DNA of 64,000 bases from Bacteriovorax sp. BAL6_X. Lineage in GTDB: Bacteria; Bdellovibrionota; Bacteriovoracia; Bacteriovoracales; Bacteriovoracaceae. The position numbers and the translations under genes were made by a program. Location: NCBI RefSeq assembly GCF_000443995.1, contig NZ_AUMC01000008.1:124001-188000 (forward strand), in the 5' to 3' direction. The notes beneath the pieces are model-generated. The model worked only from the letters and a program-made list of their open reading frames with translations. It made no database searches and had not been told where the DNA came from. This document shows positions 26,634 through 36,463 of the stretch, piece after piece. Within the stretch, counting starts at the first letter, position 1; every line of letters starts with the position of its first letter.

Positions 26634-26942
26634 TGCGCAGTCGTTTGTAATGACGTAGAACCAATAATCTCAACGAGCTTTAGCGAGTTGATGATTGCAA
26701 AGCGCAAACTTAATATGCACCATTTTGAGCGGTGCGTGCGCAGTCGTTTGTAATGACTTAGAACCAATAATCTCAACGAGCTTTAGCGAGTTGATGATTG
26801 CAAAGCGCAAACTTAATATGCACCATTTTGAGCGGTGCGTGCGCAGTCGTTTGTAATGACGTAGAACCAATAATCTCAACGAGTTTTAGCGAGTTGATGA
26901 TTGCAAAGCGCAAACTTAATATGCACCATTTTGAGCGGTGCG
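26618..26942. repeat. Tandem array, three 103-bp units plus a 16-bp partial unit
   Basis: Units start at 26618, 26721 and 26824, each with CATTTTGAGCGGTGCG; the partial unit is 26927-26942. The copies differ by only a couple of single bases (GACGTAG or GACTTAG; GAGCTTTAG or GAGTTTTAG). The period is not a multiple of three, so antisense open frames through the array change frame at each copy and are not real genes. It fills the gap between the barrel gene and DoxX. Confidence 0.95.
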
Positions 26943-26992
26943 ATCTAAAGTAAAACGCAAAAAGAAATAAACAACATAACAAGGATAATTAA

Positions 26993-27367
26993 ATGAACAG
27001 ATTAAATTCAGACCTTGGCTGGCTAGTACTAAGAGTTTCAACAGCTCTAATGATGCTATTAGCTCATGGATGGGGCAAGCTTGCTAACTTCACAACTCTT
27101 TTAACAAAATTCCCAGACCCAATTAGACTAGGAGTTCCATTTTCACTAACAGCAACAGTTTTTGCAGAAGTATTTTGTCAGGCCTTCATTATCATTGGTT
27201 TTAAAACTCGTTGGTTTGCAGCGATCTCAGCAGTAACAATGCTAGTTGCAGCATTTGTAATTCACGGAAATGATCCATTTGCTTCAAAAGAAAAGGCACT
27301 ACTATATGCCGTAATATATATTGCTATTTTCTTTTCAAATGGTGGAAAGTATTCTGTTAAAGCATAG
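26993..27367 (+). CDS. DoxX-family membrane protein
   Basis: 124 residues, four hydrophobic segments, with LVLRVSTALMMLLAHGWGKL at the start, typical of DoxX/DoxD. Members are small quinone-associated or redox-linked membrane proteins; the function here is unknown. AAGGATAATTAA precedes the ATG. The last 11 bases overlap the convergent nnrD gene. Confidence 0.87.
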   Translation: MNRLNSDLGWLVLRVSTALMMLLAHGWGKLANFTTLLTKFPDPIRLGVPFSLTATVFAEVFCQAFIIIGFKTRWFAAISAVTMLVAAFVIHGNDPFASKEKALLYAVIYIAIFFSNGGKYSVKA

Positions 27368-28205
27368 TATTTCGAATATAGGGGAAGAGGTCACTGGCCA
27401 CACTTCCCCTAATCCCTTCTTCACTTTCTTTTAATAAATCAGCGGCCCGGCCATGCACCCAAACCCCAAGACAAGCGGCCTCATCTAAGCTTAATCCCTG
27501 GGCCAAGAAGCTTCCAATAATGCCTGCAAGGATATCTCCAGTTCCGGCCATTGCAAGAATAGCGTTACCTGTTTTGTTCTCGTAAGCGACACTCTGTGAG
27601 GCCACTAAAGTCTCATGCCCCTTGAGAACACAAGTACTTGAAAACTTCATGATTTTTTTTACAGATGATAGTCGATGTTTTGAAACTTCTTCACGTGGGA
27701 CATTTAGAAGCCTTGCTGCCTCACCTTCATGTGGTGTGATAATAGCATTTACTAACTTTATTGGATTCTGGGCCTGTGATAAAAACCAGAGGGCGTCCGC
27801 ATCTACGACTTTATTATGAGAGAGATGACAGAAGTGATCCCACATGAATCGACCCCATTCATCTCGACCAAGGCCTGGGCCAAGGACTACGCTTGTGGCC
27901 TTCTTTAAAATAGCATTTGCGTGCTCAATGCCTTTTTCATTGGCTTCGATTCCTCGAACCATAAGCTCTGGGCGTCCGGCCAGAACACCAGATACACTTG
28001 CTTTTTGAGTAAGCACACTCACCATTCCTGCACCTGATCTGAGAGCACCTTCTGCAGCAAGCCTTGCAGCACCAGCATAGCCTGAATTGCCACCAATTAC
28101 GACAACATGACCAAAGCTATACTTATTAACTTCTTTGTTCATTAAAGGAAGCTTTCTTAAAAGAGAAAAAGGAAAGTCATTACTCATATCTTCTCGTATC
28201 GGCAA
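27357..28205 (-). CDS. nnrD: ADP-dependent NAD(P)H-hydrate dehydratase
   Basis: 282 residues, ribokinase-like fold. Repairs hydrated NAD(P)H. Signatures: HVVVIGGNSGYAGAARLAAEGALRSGAGMV, TPHEGEAARLL, and the catalytic AMAGTGDILAGIIG. The fused epimerase domain found in many bacteria (NnrE, YjeF N-terminus) is absent, so epimerisation needs another gene. Confidence 0.9.
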   Translation of the reverse strand: MPIREDMSNDFPFSLLRKLPLMNKEVNKYSFGHVVVIGGNSGYAGAARLAAEGALRSGAGMVSVLTQKASVSGVLAGRPELMVRGIEANEKGIEHANAILKKATSVVLGPGLGRDEWGRFMWDHFCHLSHNKVVDADALWFLSQAQNPIKLVNAIITPHEGEAARLLNVPREEVSKHRLSSVKKIMKFSSTCVLKGHETLVASQSVAYENKTGNAILAMAGTGDILAGIIGSFLAQGLSLDEAACLGVWVHGRAADLLKESEEGIRGSVASDLFPYIRNTML

Positions 28206-28269
28206 GCCGTTCGAATAGTTTCGAGTAAAGTCAAATCTAGAGAATAATTAAGAATTTATTAATTAAAAA

Positions 28270-28296
28270 AAGGCCCTCAATCGAGGGCCCCTTTTT
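28270..28296 (-). terminator. Rho-independent terminator of rnc-era-der
   Basis: GGCCCTC-AATC-GAGGGCC with A tracts on the left and T tracts on the right, so it can act in both directions. On the minus strand it is followed by ttttttt. It starts right at the der stop codon. Confidence 0.88.
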
Positions 28297-30113
28297 TATT
28301 TTGAAACTTTCTTCATGCGGTTTTGTAAATCTGTCCCCGTTCTGAAAATCAGGTGGATTGGAGTGTTGTCCAGAGGAAATGCACCACGAAGGCCATTCTT
28401 TAGATAACGACGATAGTTTTCAGGAATCCCCTTCGACTTATTCGTATAGAATAAGAATGTTGGTGGATCGGCCTTGATTTGAGATGCGTACTTAACACGG
28501 AATCTCTTACCACGTGATCCCTTAAGAATAATTGGGTGTCTTTCAATAAGTTCAAATACGAAACGGTTTAGAGCACCCGTTGCAATTGACTGTCTTCTAA
28601 TAAAGATTGTCTTTGCAAGGATTTTCTTAAGACGCTTAAGTCCTCTCTTATGTTTTGCAGAAATAGGAATGATGTCGCAGTAATTTAGCCAAGGCATTTT
28701 ATCGCGAATATTTAAAAGCCACTCTTTACGTGCTTCTTGATCCTTAAAAGTATCCCCCATGAGATCAACTTTATTAAGACATACGATGACTGAAGCACCT
28801 TTTTCAATAGCAATATCAAGAAGACGCTTGTCTTGATGAGAAACACCTTTAACCGCATCGATCATATAAATACATACATCACTGTCTGCAATACTTCTTA
28901 GGGAACGATATACAGATTGCGACTCAACAAAGTCATCAATTTTCTTCTGTTTTCTAATACCTGCAGTGTCGACGATGTGGATTGAGCGCCAATGGCTGCC
29001 TTCGATTTCTGCTTCGAGCAGAGATTCGGCTTCACCTTCACTCGATTCTTCTCCAGGGCCAGCATCATTACTTTCTTCGCCGAAAACTTGAGCTTCCATA
29101 CGAGTTACAGATGTTTCATCAAGCTCTTCGTCTTGTTCAAGCATCGCATCTTCTAGACCTTCTAATTCATAATCATCTAACTCAGTCTCAACTTCCTCTT
29201 CAAGATCATAAGAAGAAATTAGCTCGTTATAAAGATCAGGGTTATTCTTTTTGAAATCTTCGTACTGAGAACGTAGAAGATTATCATTCTTAAAGAATGC
29301 CTTGGCCTCATCAAGCTTCTTAGCATCTTCTCCAAGGAAAAGATCAAAGTAGCCATCAATTGGGTCCACAGTTGTTCCAGCAATATCAGAAACAAGGGCG
29401 CGTTCACTTCCAAGAAGTTGATTTAGAAGAGTTGATTTACCAGCGTTTGGTGCACCAATAAGAGCAAGCTTTGCCACAACATTTTCTCGAGGTGTAACAC
29501 CTTTTTGTAGAGCAGAGATATTCATGACATCATTTGATTCTGAAAATGCCATCATCTCACGGTGGATATTTTCGCGAAGGTTTTCCATTCCTAGGCCATG
29601 GGCCGCGGAAGTAACAAACATTTCATCATTATTTATACCAAGTTCATAGAATGCATATTCATCGCCGTCTTGAGCACTTGAATCAAATTTATTAACGATA
29701 AGCCACATTTTCTTCTTTTGTTTTCTAATGAAGTTAGCAATTGTCTTATCAAACGGCAGAACACCTTCTCTAACATCAACGACAAAGAGAACAAGGTCTG
29801 ACTCTTCAATCGCCTGATGAGCGTGGTCTGTCATGATGTTGAAGAATTTATTTGCATTAATTTCTTGGTCATTCTTTCCATTCTCATCAACTTGAGTTGG
29901 ATAGAAACCACCGGTATCAACAAGAATTGCATCTAATGGGCGATCCTCATCTGCATCACTGAAAGTTGTAATTCCGTAGTGACGATCACGAGTAACACCT
30001 GGCATATCATGTGTAATGGCCTTAAATTGTTTCTTCATTAATCGGTTGAACACGGAACTCTTTCCAACATTCGGTCGTCCAATTAATGAGATGATCATTG
30101 ATCGTTTTTGCAT
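28296..30113 (-). CDS. der: Ribosome-assembly GTPase Der (EngA) with a large acidic insertion
   Basis: 605 residues; Der is normally 440-490. Two GTPase domains and a C-terminal KH-like domain (about 510-605). Domain 1: GRPNVGKS (12-19), DTGG (66-69), NKFD (141-144). Domain 2: GAPNAGKS (220-227), AGTT (245-248), DTAG (382-385), NKVD (447-450). Between switch I and DTAG of domain 2, where Der has about 20 residues, there are over 110, mostly Glu/Asp-rich (about 259-373). Frame is open throughout. Third gene of rnc-era-der. Confidence 0.94.
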   Translation of the reverse strand: MQKRSMIISLIGRPNVGKSSVFNRLMKKQFKAITHDMPGVTRDRHYGITTFSDADEDRPLDAILVDTGGFYPTQVDENGKNDQEINANKFFNIMTDHAHQAIEESDLVLFVVDVREGVLPFDKTIANFIRKQKKKMWLIVNKFDSSAQDGDEYAFYELGINNDEMFVTSAAHGLGMENLRENIHREMMAFSESNDVMNISALQKGVTPRENVVAKLALIGAPNAGKSTLLNQLLGSERALVSDIAGTTVDPIDGYFDLFLGEDAKKLDEAKAFFKNDNLLRSQYEDFKKNNPDLYNELISSYDLEEEVETELDDYELEGLEDAMLEQDEELDETSVTRMEAQVFGEESNDAGPGEESSEGEAESLLEAEIEGSHWRSIHIVDTAGIRKQKKIDDFVESQSVYRSLRSIADSDVCIYMIDAVKGVSHQDKRLLDIAIEKGASVIVCLNKVDLMGDTFKDQEARKEWLLNIRDKMPWLNYCDIIPISAKHKRGLKRLKKILAKTIFIRRQSIATGALNRFVFELIERHPIILKGSRGKRFRVKYASQIKADPPTFLFYTNKSKGIPENYRRYLKNGLRGAFPLDNTPIHLIFRTGTDLQNRMKKVSK

Positions 30114-30140
30114 ATTAAAGTCCTATTTTTTATATATAAA

Positions 30141-31109
30141 TTATCTTTTTTTCCAAACACGTGCAGAGTTTGTTGCTCTAGGAAGACCAAGTTCTTCTAG
30201 AACAAAGTTATTCTTAAACCATTTCGGAGAAACCTTAACGTGTAGATTTAAGTGAACTGTCCCATCAGTCATAGCAGCGATTTTCTTACGTGCACGCATA
30301 CCAATTTCTTTAATCATTGTTCCTTTAGATCCAACAACGATTGCACGTTGTGATGGACGGTTTACAAGGATAGAAGCTGAAATGTGAGCTGCAAATGCAC
30401 CTGTCTTATCTTTAAAGTCTTTATACTCATCGATAACAACGGCCATTTCATATGGAAGCTCATCTTTTAATAATTCAAAAGCTTGTTCACGAATATATTC
30501 CGTCGCAAAGAATCGTTGCGACTTATTTGAAATTGCACCGTCTAGGTAGTAGTGAGAACCCGGCTTCGCTTCATCGCAAAGAGCGGCGGTTAGTAAGTGA
30601 ACATTATCTCCGGCCTTAGTTGAAATACAGAAGAATCTCTCAATTGACGGGATAACTTCTTTAGCTTGTTCAAATACTTTATCTAGAGGAAGCGCTTCTG
30701 CATTTTCAACACGATCTGACTTAGTAAATACTAGCCAAGTTTTTGATAACTCTTTTCCACCAATATACTCTTTAAAGTCTTTGATTTGTCCAAGGATATC
30801 TTTTGTTAAGTCAATAAGAAGAAGGTTTACATCAACACCATCAACACCTTCTACTGCTTGTTGATTAATTCTTTTATTTAGTTCCTGACTTGCCTTGTGT
30901 AGACCTGGAGTGTCTACTAATACAACTTCAGTATGATCAACTGTAAAAACGGCATGAAATTTATTACGAGTTGTTTGTGGCTTGCTCGTTACAATTGAAA
31001 GGTCCATACCAAGTAAGTAGTTTACAAGTGAACTCTTTCCTACGTTTGGAGCTCCAACGATAGCGGCCATAAGTGATTTGTTGTCTGGGTGTTGATTTTC
31101 TAATAACAT
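30141..31109 (-). CDS. era: GTPase Era
   Basis: 322 residues. Binds the 3' end of 16S rRNA and helps 30S maturation. G1 GAPNVGKSS, the Era-specific QTTRNKF, G3 DTPGLHK, G4 TKSD. The KH domain holds IVGSKGTMIKEIGMRARKKI. ACGGAGAAG precedes the ATG. Lies between rnc and der with short gaps (15 and 27 bp), all in one rRNA-processing operon. Confidence 0.96.
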   Translation of the reverse strand: MLLENQHPDNKSLMAAIVGAPNVGKSSLVNYLLGMDLSIVTSKPQTTRNKFHAVFTVDHTEVVLVDTPGLHKASQELNKRINQQAVEGVDGVDVNLLLIDLTKDILGQIKDFKEYIGGKELSKTWLVFTKSDRVENAEALPLDKVFEQAKEVIPSIERFFCISTKAGDNVHLLTAALCDEAKPGSHYYLDGAISNKSQRFFATEYIREQAFELLKDELPYEMAVVIDEYKDFKDKTGAFAAHISASILVNRPSQRAIVVGSKGTMIKEIGMRARKKIAAMTDGTVHLNLHVKVSPKWFKNNFVLEELGLPRATNSARVWKKR

Positions 31110-31124
31110 AACTTCTCCGTAAAA

Positions 31125-31979
31125 TTAAAGACGATCTAATAAATTATTTTTTAAGCATTTCTTTGCAATTTCTTTTGTTCCATTTTTTTTACTATGAGAC
31201 ATTAGCTCACAGATATATTGCTCATTTACATAGAGCTCAATTTTAAATTCTTGTCCAATCTTTGTGGCACGATATTCAGGGAGACTTTTAAAACGGGCCA
31301 GTGTTTCCTCTTGTAGTTTTGTCTTTGGGTCAAAGTCTATTAGCTTCTTTTCGCAAAAGAATTTTTCTCCGACTTCCTTCTCATACATGCTCAAAACTGT
31401 ATTTAAATACTCGTCGGCACGATCAACACCTTGGTCTATCGCGACTGCTCCAAGAAGTGATTCAAATAAGTCACAAAGAATTCCACTATTAACTTCTTCC
31501 TCTAACTCTCCCTTTCCAACAATTAAGAAAGAAGATAGACCTAAGAAATTAGCGAGTCCGCTTAGACTTTCTTCATTAACAAGAGCACTACGAAGCTTTG
31601 AAAGCTGGCCTTCGTTCATCTCATCAAAATTAAGAAAGAGATTCTTTGTCACAAATGCACCAAGAACAGAGTCTCCGTAAAACTCTAATCTCTCATAGCT
31701 TTTTACTTTTACCTTGGCCTCATGAGCATATGAGCTATGTGTAAAGGCACGCATCAGAAGTGCGTTATCTTTAAAATTTAAATTGAAAGTAGCTAAAAGC
31801 TTCTCTTCAATATTTGAATATTTAAGGAATGTATCAATTAAGAATTTGTGATTTTGCTCTAATGCACCACTAGCATTTGTATCACTTGATTGCTTAAAAT
31901 TTGCAATCGTGTGCACATAAAATGCATGGGCAAATGGATTACTCTTCCCTTTCGGGCCGAGTGAGGTCGTCTCGAGCAT
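31125..31979 (-). CDS. rnc: Ribonuclease III with N-terminal extension
   Basis: 284 residues against about 225 for E. coli. The catalytic signature is ERLEFYGDSVLGAFV with the second acidic pair in LCDLFESLLGAVA. The C-terminal dsRNA-binding domain starts DPKTKLQEE and ends NGTKEIAKKCLKNNLL. The first 50-55 residues (Asn/Ser/Lys-rich) precede the usual RNase III start. The long start is favoured by TAGGTGATT before the ATG. Processes rRNA and other double-stranded RNA. First in rnc-era-der. Confidence 0.93.
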   Translation of the reverse strand: MLETTSLGPKGKSNPFAHAFYVHTIANFKQSSDTNASGALEQNHKFLIDTFLKYSNIEEKLLATFNLNFKDNALLMRAFTHSSYAHEAKVKVKSYERLEFYGDSVLGAFVTKNLFLNFDEMNEGQLSKLRSALVNEESLSGLANFLGLSSFLIVGKGELEEEVNSGILCDLFESLLGAVAIDQGVDRADEYLNTVLSMYEKEVGEKFFCEKKLIDFDPKTKLQEETLARFKSLPEYRATKIGQEFKIELYVNEQYICELMSHSKKNGTKEIAKKCLKNNLLDRL

Positions 31980-32112
31980 AAATCACCTAATATTGAATTG
32001 TTAAGGCCATTTATAATGCTTTATCCCACCAATTGCAAGCTTAAGCTTCTTCTTGTGAAATAATAACAGGTTCGATAATATATTCAGTAATATACGTAGT
32101 TTAAGGATGGAT

Positions 32113-33087
32113 ATGGAAATCGCAACTGCCAATAAAAATAAGTTAGAAAAATGGCAAAAGGCCTTCTTCAAAAAGATTGAGGCCAAAGGCCGAAGTCTTA
32201 ATACAATAAAGAATTATCGAACAGACCTGGCCTGCTTTAACCAATATGTAACAGAAAGCGCTAAGCAGACAAGTATTGAACACTATTCAATCCCAGAGAT
32301 TCTTGAATATGGAAAGTACTTAGAGAGCAAGTATAATTCTGATAACTCACGTCGCCGCCGAGTTCAGGCCCTAAGAATTTTCTTCGACCACTTAGTAGAA
32401 GAAGGTGTTTTTAATGCCAACCCTGTTCGAAAAATTCCAACTTCACCAAAATTTCTGGATATACCAAGACCTGCAACCTTCTCTCATATAAAGAGTCTGT
32501 GGCATACGCTCTTAAATGATCAACGTATGGCCAAGAACGATCTTGAAAAACTAAAGGCCAAGAGAAATGGGATTATCTTTAGTGCCATTTATCTTGGGGG
32601 ACTTAAAGTAAGTGAGCTTTCAAAAATTAAAGTTTCAAGCTTTTCTTTTAGAGACGAAATCAAAGCAGTCATCACACATGAAAAGCGTGACCCCTATACA
32701 GTTACCTTCCCTGCTATATTTGGCCGTTTATTCTATGAGTATATCGAGCTACTTGAAAAAGTAAAAAAAGAGCAGGGCCACAACTTCCCTCATCTTCTCT
32801 TTAATGCCAATGCCCATAAGATTCTTTCCGGAGGACTATCGGCCCGTGGCATGGAGTTATTATTTGAGGAGTGGCGCAGCCAATTGATGATTCAAATTAC
32901 ACCAAAGTCACTACGTCAGTCTTGTATCTTTACTTGGCTTCACAATGGAGTTAATGAGACAACAATGAAAGAGTGGTTAGGAGTCTCTCCAGCATATTCT
33001 TTAAAACCGTATAAAGAACATATGGATAAGCATTTCTACAATGACCAATTTATTGAGCTTGCCATGAATGAAGACAAGCTCATTTAA
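32113..33087 (+). CDS. Tyrosine recombinase-like protein with degenerate active site
   Basis: About 324 residues with a SAM-like N-terminal core-binding domain (about 10-105) and a catalytic-domain fold. XerC/D-like wording persists (LGGLKVSELSKIKV, TPKSLRQSCIFTWLHNG, PYKEHM), but several catalytic residues differ. Counting from the ATG at 32107, Arg I is Lys167, the His of HxLR is Lys267, Arg270 is kept, the His of LGHS is Val293, and Tyr302 may be the nucleophile. The start at 32113 has AAGG at ideal spacing; 32107 is the other option. Probably a DNA-binding relative without recombinase activity. Confidence 0.82.
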   Translation: MEIATANKNKLEKWQKAFFKKIEAKGRSLNTIKNYRTDLACFNQYVTESAKQTSIEHYSIPEILEYGKYLESKYNSDNSRRRRVQALRIFFDHLVEEGVFNANPVRKIPTSPKFLDIPRPATFSHIKSLWHTLLNDQRMAKNDLEKLKAKRNGIIFSAIYLGGLKVSELSKIKVSSFSFRDEIKAVITHEKRDPYTVTFPAIFGRLFYEYIELLEKVKKEQGHNFPHLLFNANAHKILSGGLSARGMELLFEEWRSQLMIQITPKSLRQSCIFTWLHNGVNETTMKEWLGVSPAYSLKPYKEHMDKHFYNDQFIELAMNEDKLI

Positions 33088-33089
33088 GA

Positions 33090-33977
33090 CTAGTAAGAAT
33101 TTTTAATTGGTACAGGTCTGTCATATACTGGCAGGCCAGCATCCTTATCAAGATGCCAACGATCAGTATAAAGTTCATCTTTCTCAATTCGATAGAAGTC
33201 TAGGTCTTGATCAAGCTTATCTAGCTTATAAATAAGTTCAGCTTGAAGACGAACCTGATCGTTCTTTTTTGAAAGAAGTAAATTCAATGCCTCATCTTTT
33301 TTTCTTTGAAGCTCGAGAATTTGCTTATCGTAATCGGCCGCGACTTCCACTTGCTTTTGTGAAAAGCCCCAGACAAATTTATTCACGTCATTTAACTGGA
33401 ACGTAAAATCTCTTTTTTTAGCTAGTAAAGATAGGCGGTAGCGAGAGGCCTCTTTTATCCTGGCCGCAAGTGTTTTACTTTCAAAGACAAGGATCGTTCC
33501 TCTCCTTAATGTTGAGTTTTCACCCCAACAATCCTCAAGGTCCTTTGCATAAATTGTTATATACTTGTCTTCACTGGCACGTACATGTCCTTTACAGCGA
33601 TCATTGTCCATATTTCTTGCGACATTAAAATAAACAACATCTGATGGCTTAAGAAATTTCACATTACGAGACTCAACCTGAATTTTAAAAACAGTTGAAG
33701 TTGGATCTTTGTCGGTAACACGACCAGAGAATTTAGAATAGTCGATACTCGGATCATAGAAAGTATCAAAGCCATGATCATTAATATAATTCTCATAGGC
33801 ATTATAGTCCTTCTTAATATTTTTATTGCGTACATCGTCCTTCTTGATGATAAAACCGTCAGCATTGGCCTGCACCATACCTTGGGCCATAATCAATGAA
33901 AACATTAGAAGTATTAATCTCATATACTCATTATAGCGCAAAACGTCTTTACTAAAAGAGGTAGAAAACTTGTCCAT
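33090..33977 (-). CDS. Exported protein with coiled coil, unknown function
   Basis: 295 residues. Hydrophobic export signal at about 19-36 (MRLILLMFSLIMAQGMVQA). The start at 33977 has GGGGAGGAG but gives a long n-region; an internal ATG at 33923 gives a standard signal peptide. The middle (FSGRVTDKDPTSTVFKIQVE) looks like a small beta domain. A helical, Lys/Leu-rich stretch at 210-255 (YDKQILELQRKKDEALNLLL) is probably a coiled coil. No family recognised. Its end lies two bases from the recombinase stop. Confidence 0.72.
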   Translation of the reverse strand: MDKFSTSFSKDVLRYNEYMRLILLMFSLIMAQGMVQANADGFIIKKDDVRNKNIKKDYNAYENYINDHGFDTFYDPSIDYSKFSGRVTDKDPTSTVFKIQVESRNVKFLKPSDVVYFNVARNMDNDRCKGHVRASEDKYITIYAKDLEDCWGENSTLRRGTILVFESKTLAARIKEASRYRLSLLAKKRDFTFQLNDVNKFVWGFSQKQVEVAADYDKQILELQRKKDEALNLLLSKKNDQVRLQAELIYKLDKLDQDLDFYRIEKDELYTDRWHLDKDAGLPVYDRPVPIKNSY

Positions 33978-34036
33978 TACTCCTCCCCATGTTAAATTTC
34001 TTTATTAATTTTTTATATTTCCCTTAGGAGCAAAAT

Positions 34037-34681
34037 ATGCAATTTTTTATCGATACAGGTGATATCAACGAAATTAAAGAAGCAGCGAAATGGGGCATCA
34101 TTGATGGTGTAACAACAAACCCATCAATCATTGCAAAAACAGGTCGTTCACAAGTTGAAGTTATCAAGGATATTTGTGAAATCATTGATGGGCCAATCTC
34201 TGCAGAAGTTATTGCAACTGACAAAGATGGTATGATTAAAGAAGGAAGTGAACTTGCAAAAATTCACAGTAATATCGTTATTAAGCTTCCATTAACGGAA
34301 GACGGAATCGCTGCATGTAAGTGGTTCAGTGAAAACGGAATCAAAACTAATGTAACTCTGTGTTTTAGTTCTAACCAAGCTCTGCTAGCAGCTAAGAATG
34401 GTGCGACTTATATCTCTCCATTTATTGGAAGATTAGATGATATTGGTGCAGATGGAATGACTCTAATCCAAGAAATCCGTCATATGTATGATATCTATGG
34501 ATTTGAAACAGAGGTCCTAGCAGCTTCAGTACGTCACGCAGATCACGTGAAACATTGCTCAATGGTTGGTGCAGATGTTGCGACAATGCCATTTGGTGTA
34601 ATTAAGTCGCTATTTGGTCACCCACTAACAGAAAAGGGACTGGCTCAATTTCTGGCCGATCACGCAAAATCACAAAAGTAA
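34037..34681 (+). CDS. tal: Transaldolase, short TalC/FSA type
   Basis: 214 residues, the compact class. [20 protein letters not shown] and [13 protein letters not shown] are diagnostic; the Schiff-base Lys is in NIVIKLPLT (about residue 83). [14 protein letters not shown] and [19 protein letters not shown] complete the barrel. It links the pentose phosphate pathway to glycolysis; sequence alone does not separate transaldolase from fructose-6-phosphate aldolase fully. AGGAG precedes the ATG. Single-gene unit with a strong terminator. Confidence 0.92.
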   Translation: MQFFIDTGDINEIKEAAKWGIIDGVTTNPSIIAKTGRSQVEVIKDICEIIDGPISAEVIATDKDGMIKEGSELAKIHSNIVIKLPLTEDGIAACKWFSENGIKTNVTLCFSSNQALLAAKNGATYISPFIGRLDDIGADGMTLIQEIRHMYDIYGFETEVLAASVRHADHVKHCSMVGADVATMPFGVIKSLFGHPLTEKGLAQFLADHAKSQK

Positions 34682-34728
34682 TCACATTTGTCATATTTTA
34701 AGAATAAATGTAAATAAGATTTATGATT

Positions 34729-34762
34729 ACGGGGGCTTACGGCCCCCGTTCTTTATTTTTTC
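34729..34762 (+). terminator. Rho-independent terminator after transaldolase
   Basis: ACGGGGGC-TTAC-GGCCCCCGT-style stem followed by TCTTTATTTTTT. Confidence 0.9.
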
Positions 34763-34854
34763 TAAATTTAATATCCCACGGACCGATATCTATTAAAATA
34801 GTGCTTAATGGCACTTATCCGAGCATATTGCTCTCCTATTGATAAAGGTTTGGG

Positions 34855-35742
34855 ATGAAGTTTATTAAATCAACTTTTCTATTAGCGTGTTTTTGTGCGG
34901 CGACTATCTCCTGCGTTGAAGAACCAGATAAGGGACCTTCAATTAGCTCACTCCCATTGCGCTGGAATGCATCGGCACTACCTTTAACAGTAAAAGTCCA
35001 CAATGACTTCAGTAATATCAATGATCTTGATGGTGGCTCAGATAGCCTCCCCTTAGCAGATGAAGATGACGGAAACTACCTAGAATACGACATGATGGAA
35101 GAGATGCAAAAGGCATGGAATGATGCCGATGATGCTAGAGACTACTTTGTCTTAGGTCATGGCCAAGCGGCTTCCCGCGATCCAGCTTCAGACCTGGACG
35201 ATTATTATGATGGAGAAATCGGAATCTATATTACACAAGATTGGTATGCAGATGTTGGCTTCGGGGTTCTTGCCATCACCTCCTACTTTGCTGAACATAA
35301 GGGCAGTTACCTTAGAATGGTTCATGGTGATATTATTGTCAATTTACAAGACTATTGGTTCACTTTTGATAATACCAATGAAACTTCTTCTTATTATGAT
35401 ATGCCATCTGTTATTCTCCATGAGCTTGGCCATTTAATTGGGCTTAAGCATACTAATTCAAAATCAGTAGAGTCCATCATGTATCCTCAATTAGGTGGAG
35501 GAGAAAAGAAAAGATCCTTAAGTTTCTACGACTCAAAAATAATTCAAAACCTCTATGATAATGCAACAGCGATGAGCGCTGGAGTACGGACTGCTGCTCT
35601 TGGTAGTAGTGATGAGACAACTAAGTCAGAAGAGCCTGTCGATAAACCTAAACTTATCCATGGCTATATTGAACTACGTACAGATGGAAATTGTCGCCAC
35701 TACCAAGATGGTAAATTAATTGATACTCACAAGGCCTTTTAG
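34855..35742 (+). CDS. Matrixin-like metalloprotease lipoprotein
   Basis: 295 residues. Lipoprotein signal MKFIKSTFLLACFCAATISC with lipid Cys20. The zinc site HELGHLIGLKH (His189, Glu190, His193, His199) and the Met-turn SIMYP (about 207-211) define a metzincin of the M10/matrixin type. An acidic calcium-site-like stretch (LADEDDGNYLEYD) comes earlier. No cysteine-switch propeptide seen. About 70 residues follow the catalytic domain. AAAGG precedes the ATG. Likely faces the periplasm or surface; possibly degrades prey or matrix protein. Confidence 0.86.
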   Translation: MKFIKSTFLLACFCAATISCVEEPDKGPSISSLPLRWNASALPLTVKVHNDFSNINDLDGGSDSLPLADEDDGNYLEYDMMEEMQKAWNDADDARDYFVLGHGQAASRDPASDLDDYYDGEIGIYITQDWYADVGFGVLAITSYFAEHKGSYLRMVHGDIIVNLQDYWFTFDNTNETSSYYDMPSVILHELGHLIGLKHTNSKSVESIMYPQLGGGEKKRSLSFYDSKIIQNLYDNATAMSAGVRTAALGSSDETTKSEEPVDKPKLIHGYIELRTDGNCRHYQDGKLIDTHKAF

Positions 35743-35800
35743 TCTATAGTGCAAGGTTTGCTCTCTTAAAAATAACGGTAATTTATGGCCTAATATTATT

Positions 35801-36463
35801 ATGGCCACAATTCTAGACGACACAGATAAAACGTCATTTCCAATTGATGAGGAGACGCTAAAGGATAATTCAAAATTAATCCTTTGCCCTGACTGTGATG
35901 AACTCTACGAATTTAAATTAATTGCTCCGAGACAAAAGGCCGTTTGCCAGTGCTGTGGATACACTCTCTACCGCGGCGATAGCACAATTCTCATGGTAAA
36001 GGTTCTAACGGTATCGGGACTTTTATTATTCTATCCGGCATTCTTTTTACCCGTTTTGAAAATTCATATGGCAGGAAGTAATTTAGAAACATCGACTTAT
36101 CAGTCTGTCTTCGCTTTTGCCACTAAAGCATATTGGCCAATAGCAATCTCTGTTATTCTCTTTGCGATTCTAATTCCACTTTTTAGATTGCTCGTTTATT
36201 TATCAATTTTTATTAAAAATAAGTTTATTAATCAGAGTATTTCTAAGCCACTACTTAAGTACTTAGCCCCTTCTCATGAATGGTCTATGGTCGATGTCTA
36301 CTTCATGGGTATTATTGTGACGGTTTCGAAAATGGTCGATCGCTCTGACGTTGAACTTACTATTGGGACTCTTAGCCTGGTCTTACTTATGATTAATAAC
36401 ATTCTACTTCAATCAGTTACTCACTTTGATGAATTATGGAAGAAGCTTTATGAGAGGAATTGA
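35801..36463 (+). CDS. PqiA-family membrane protein, first half
   Basis: 220 residues. An N-terminal zinc ribbon (CPDC ... CQCC, about 29-57) and four membrane segments typical of a PqiA domain, with the family stretch HEWSMVDVYFMGIIVTVSKM. E. coli PqiA/LetA is one chain with two such modules; here they are two genes. It overlaps the second by 14 bases. Inner-membrane partner of the MCE tunnel protein. Confidence 0.86.
   Translation: MATILDDTDKTSFPIDEETLKDNSKLILCPDCDELYEFKLIAPRQKAVCQCCGYTLYRGDSTILMVKVLTVSGLLLFYPAFFLPVLKIHMAGSNLETSTYQSVFAFATKAYWPIAISVILFAILIPLFRLLVYLSIFIKNKFINQSISKPLLKYLAPSHEWSMVDVYFMGIIVTVSKMVDRSDVELTIGTLSLVLLMINNILLQSVTHFDELWKKLYERN

Noticed and set aside
26618-26942. Repeat array as a possible CRISPR
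   Set aside because: The whole 103-bp unit is repeated with no unique spacers and no cas genes.
26477-26982. Three minus-strand open frames with almost the same protein sequence
   Set aside because: They are the 103-bp tandem repeat read on the other strand. The unit is not a multiple of three, so each copy is in another frame.
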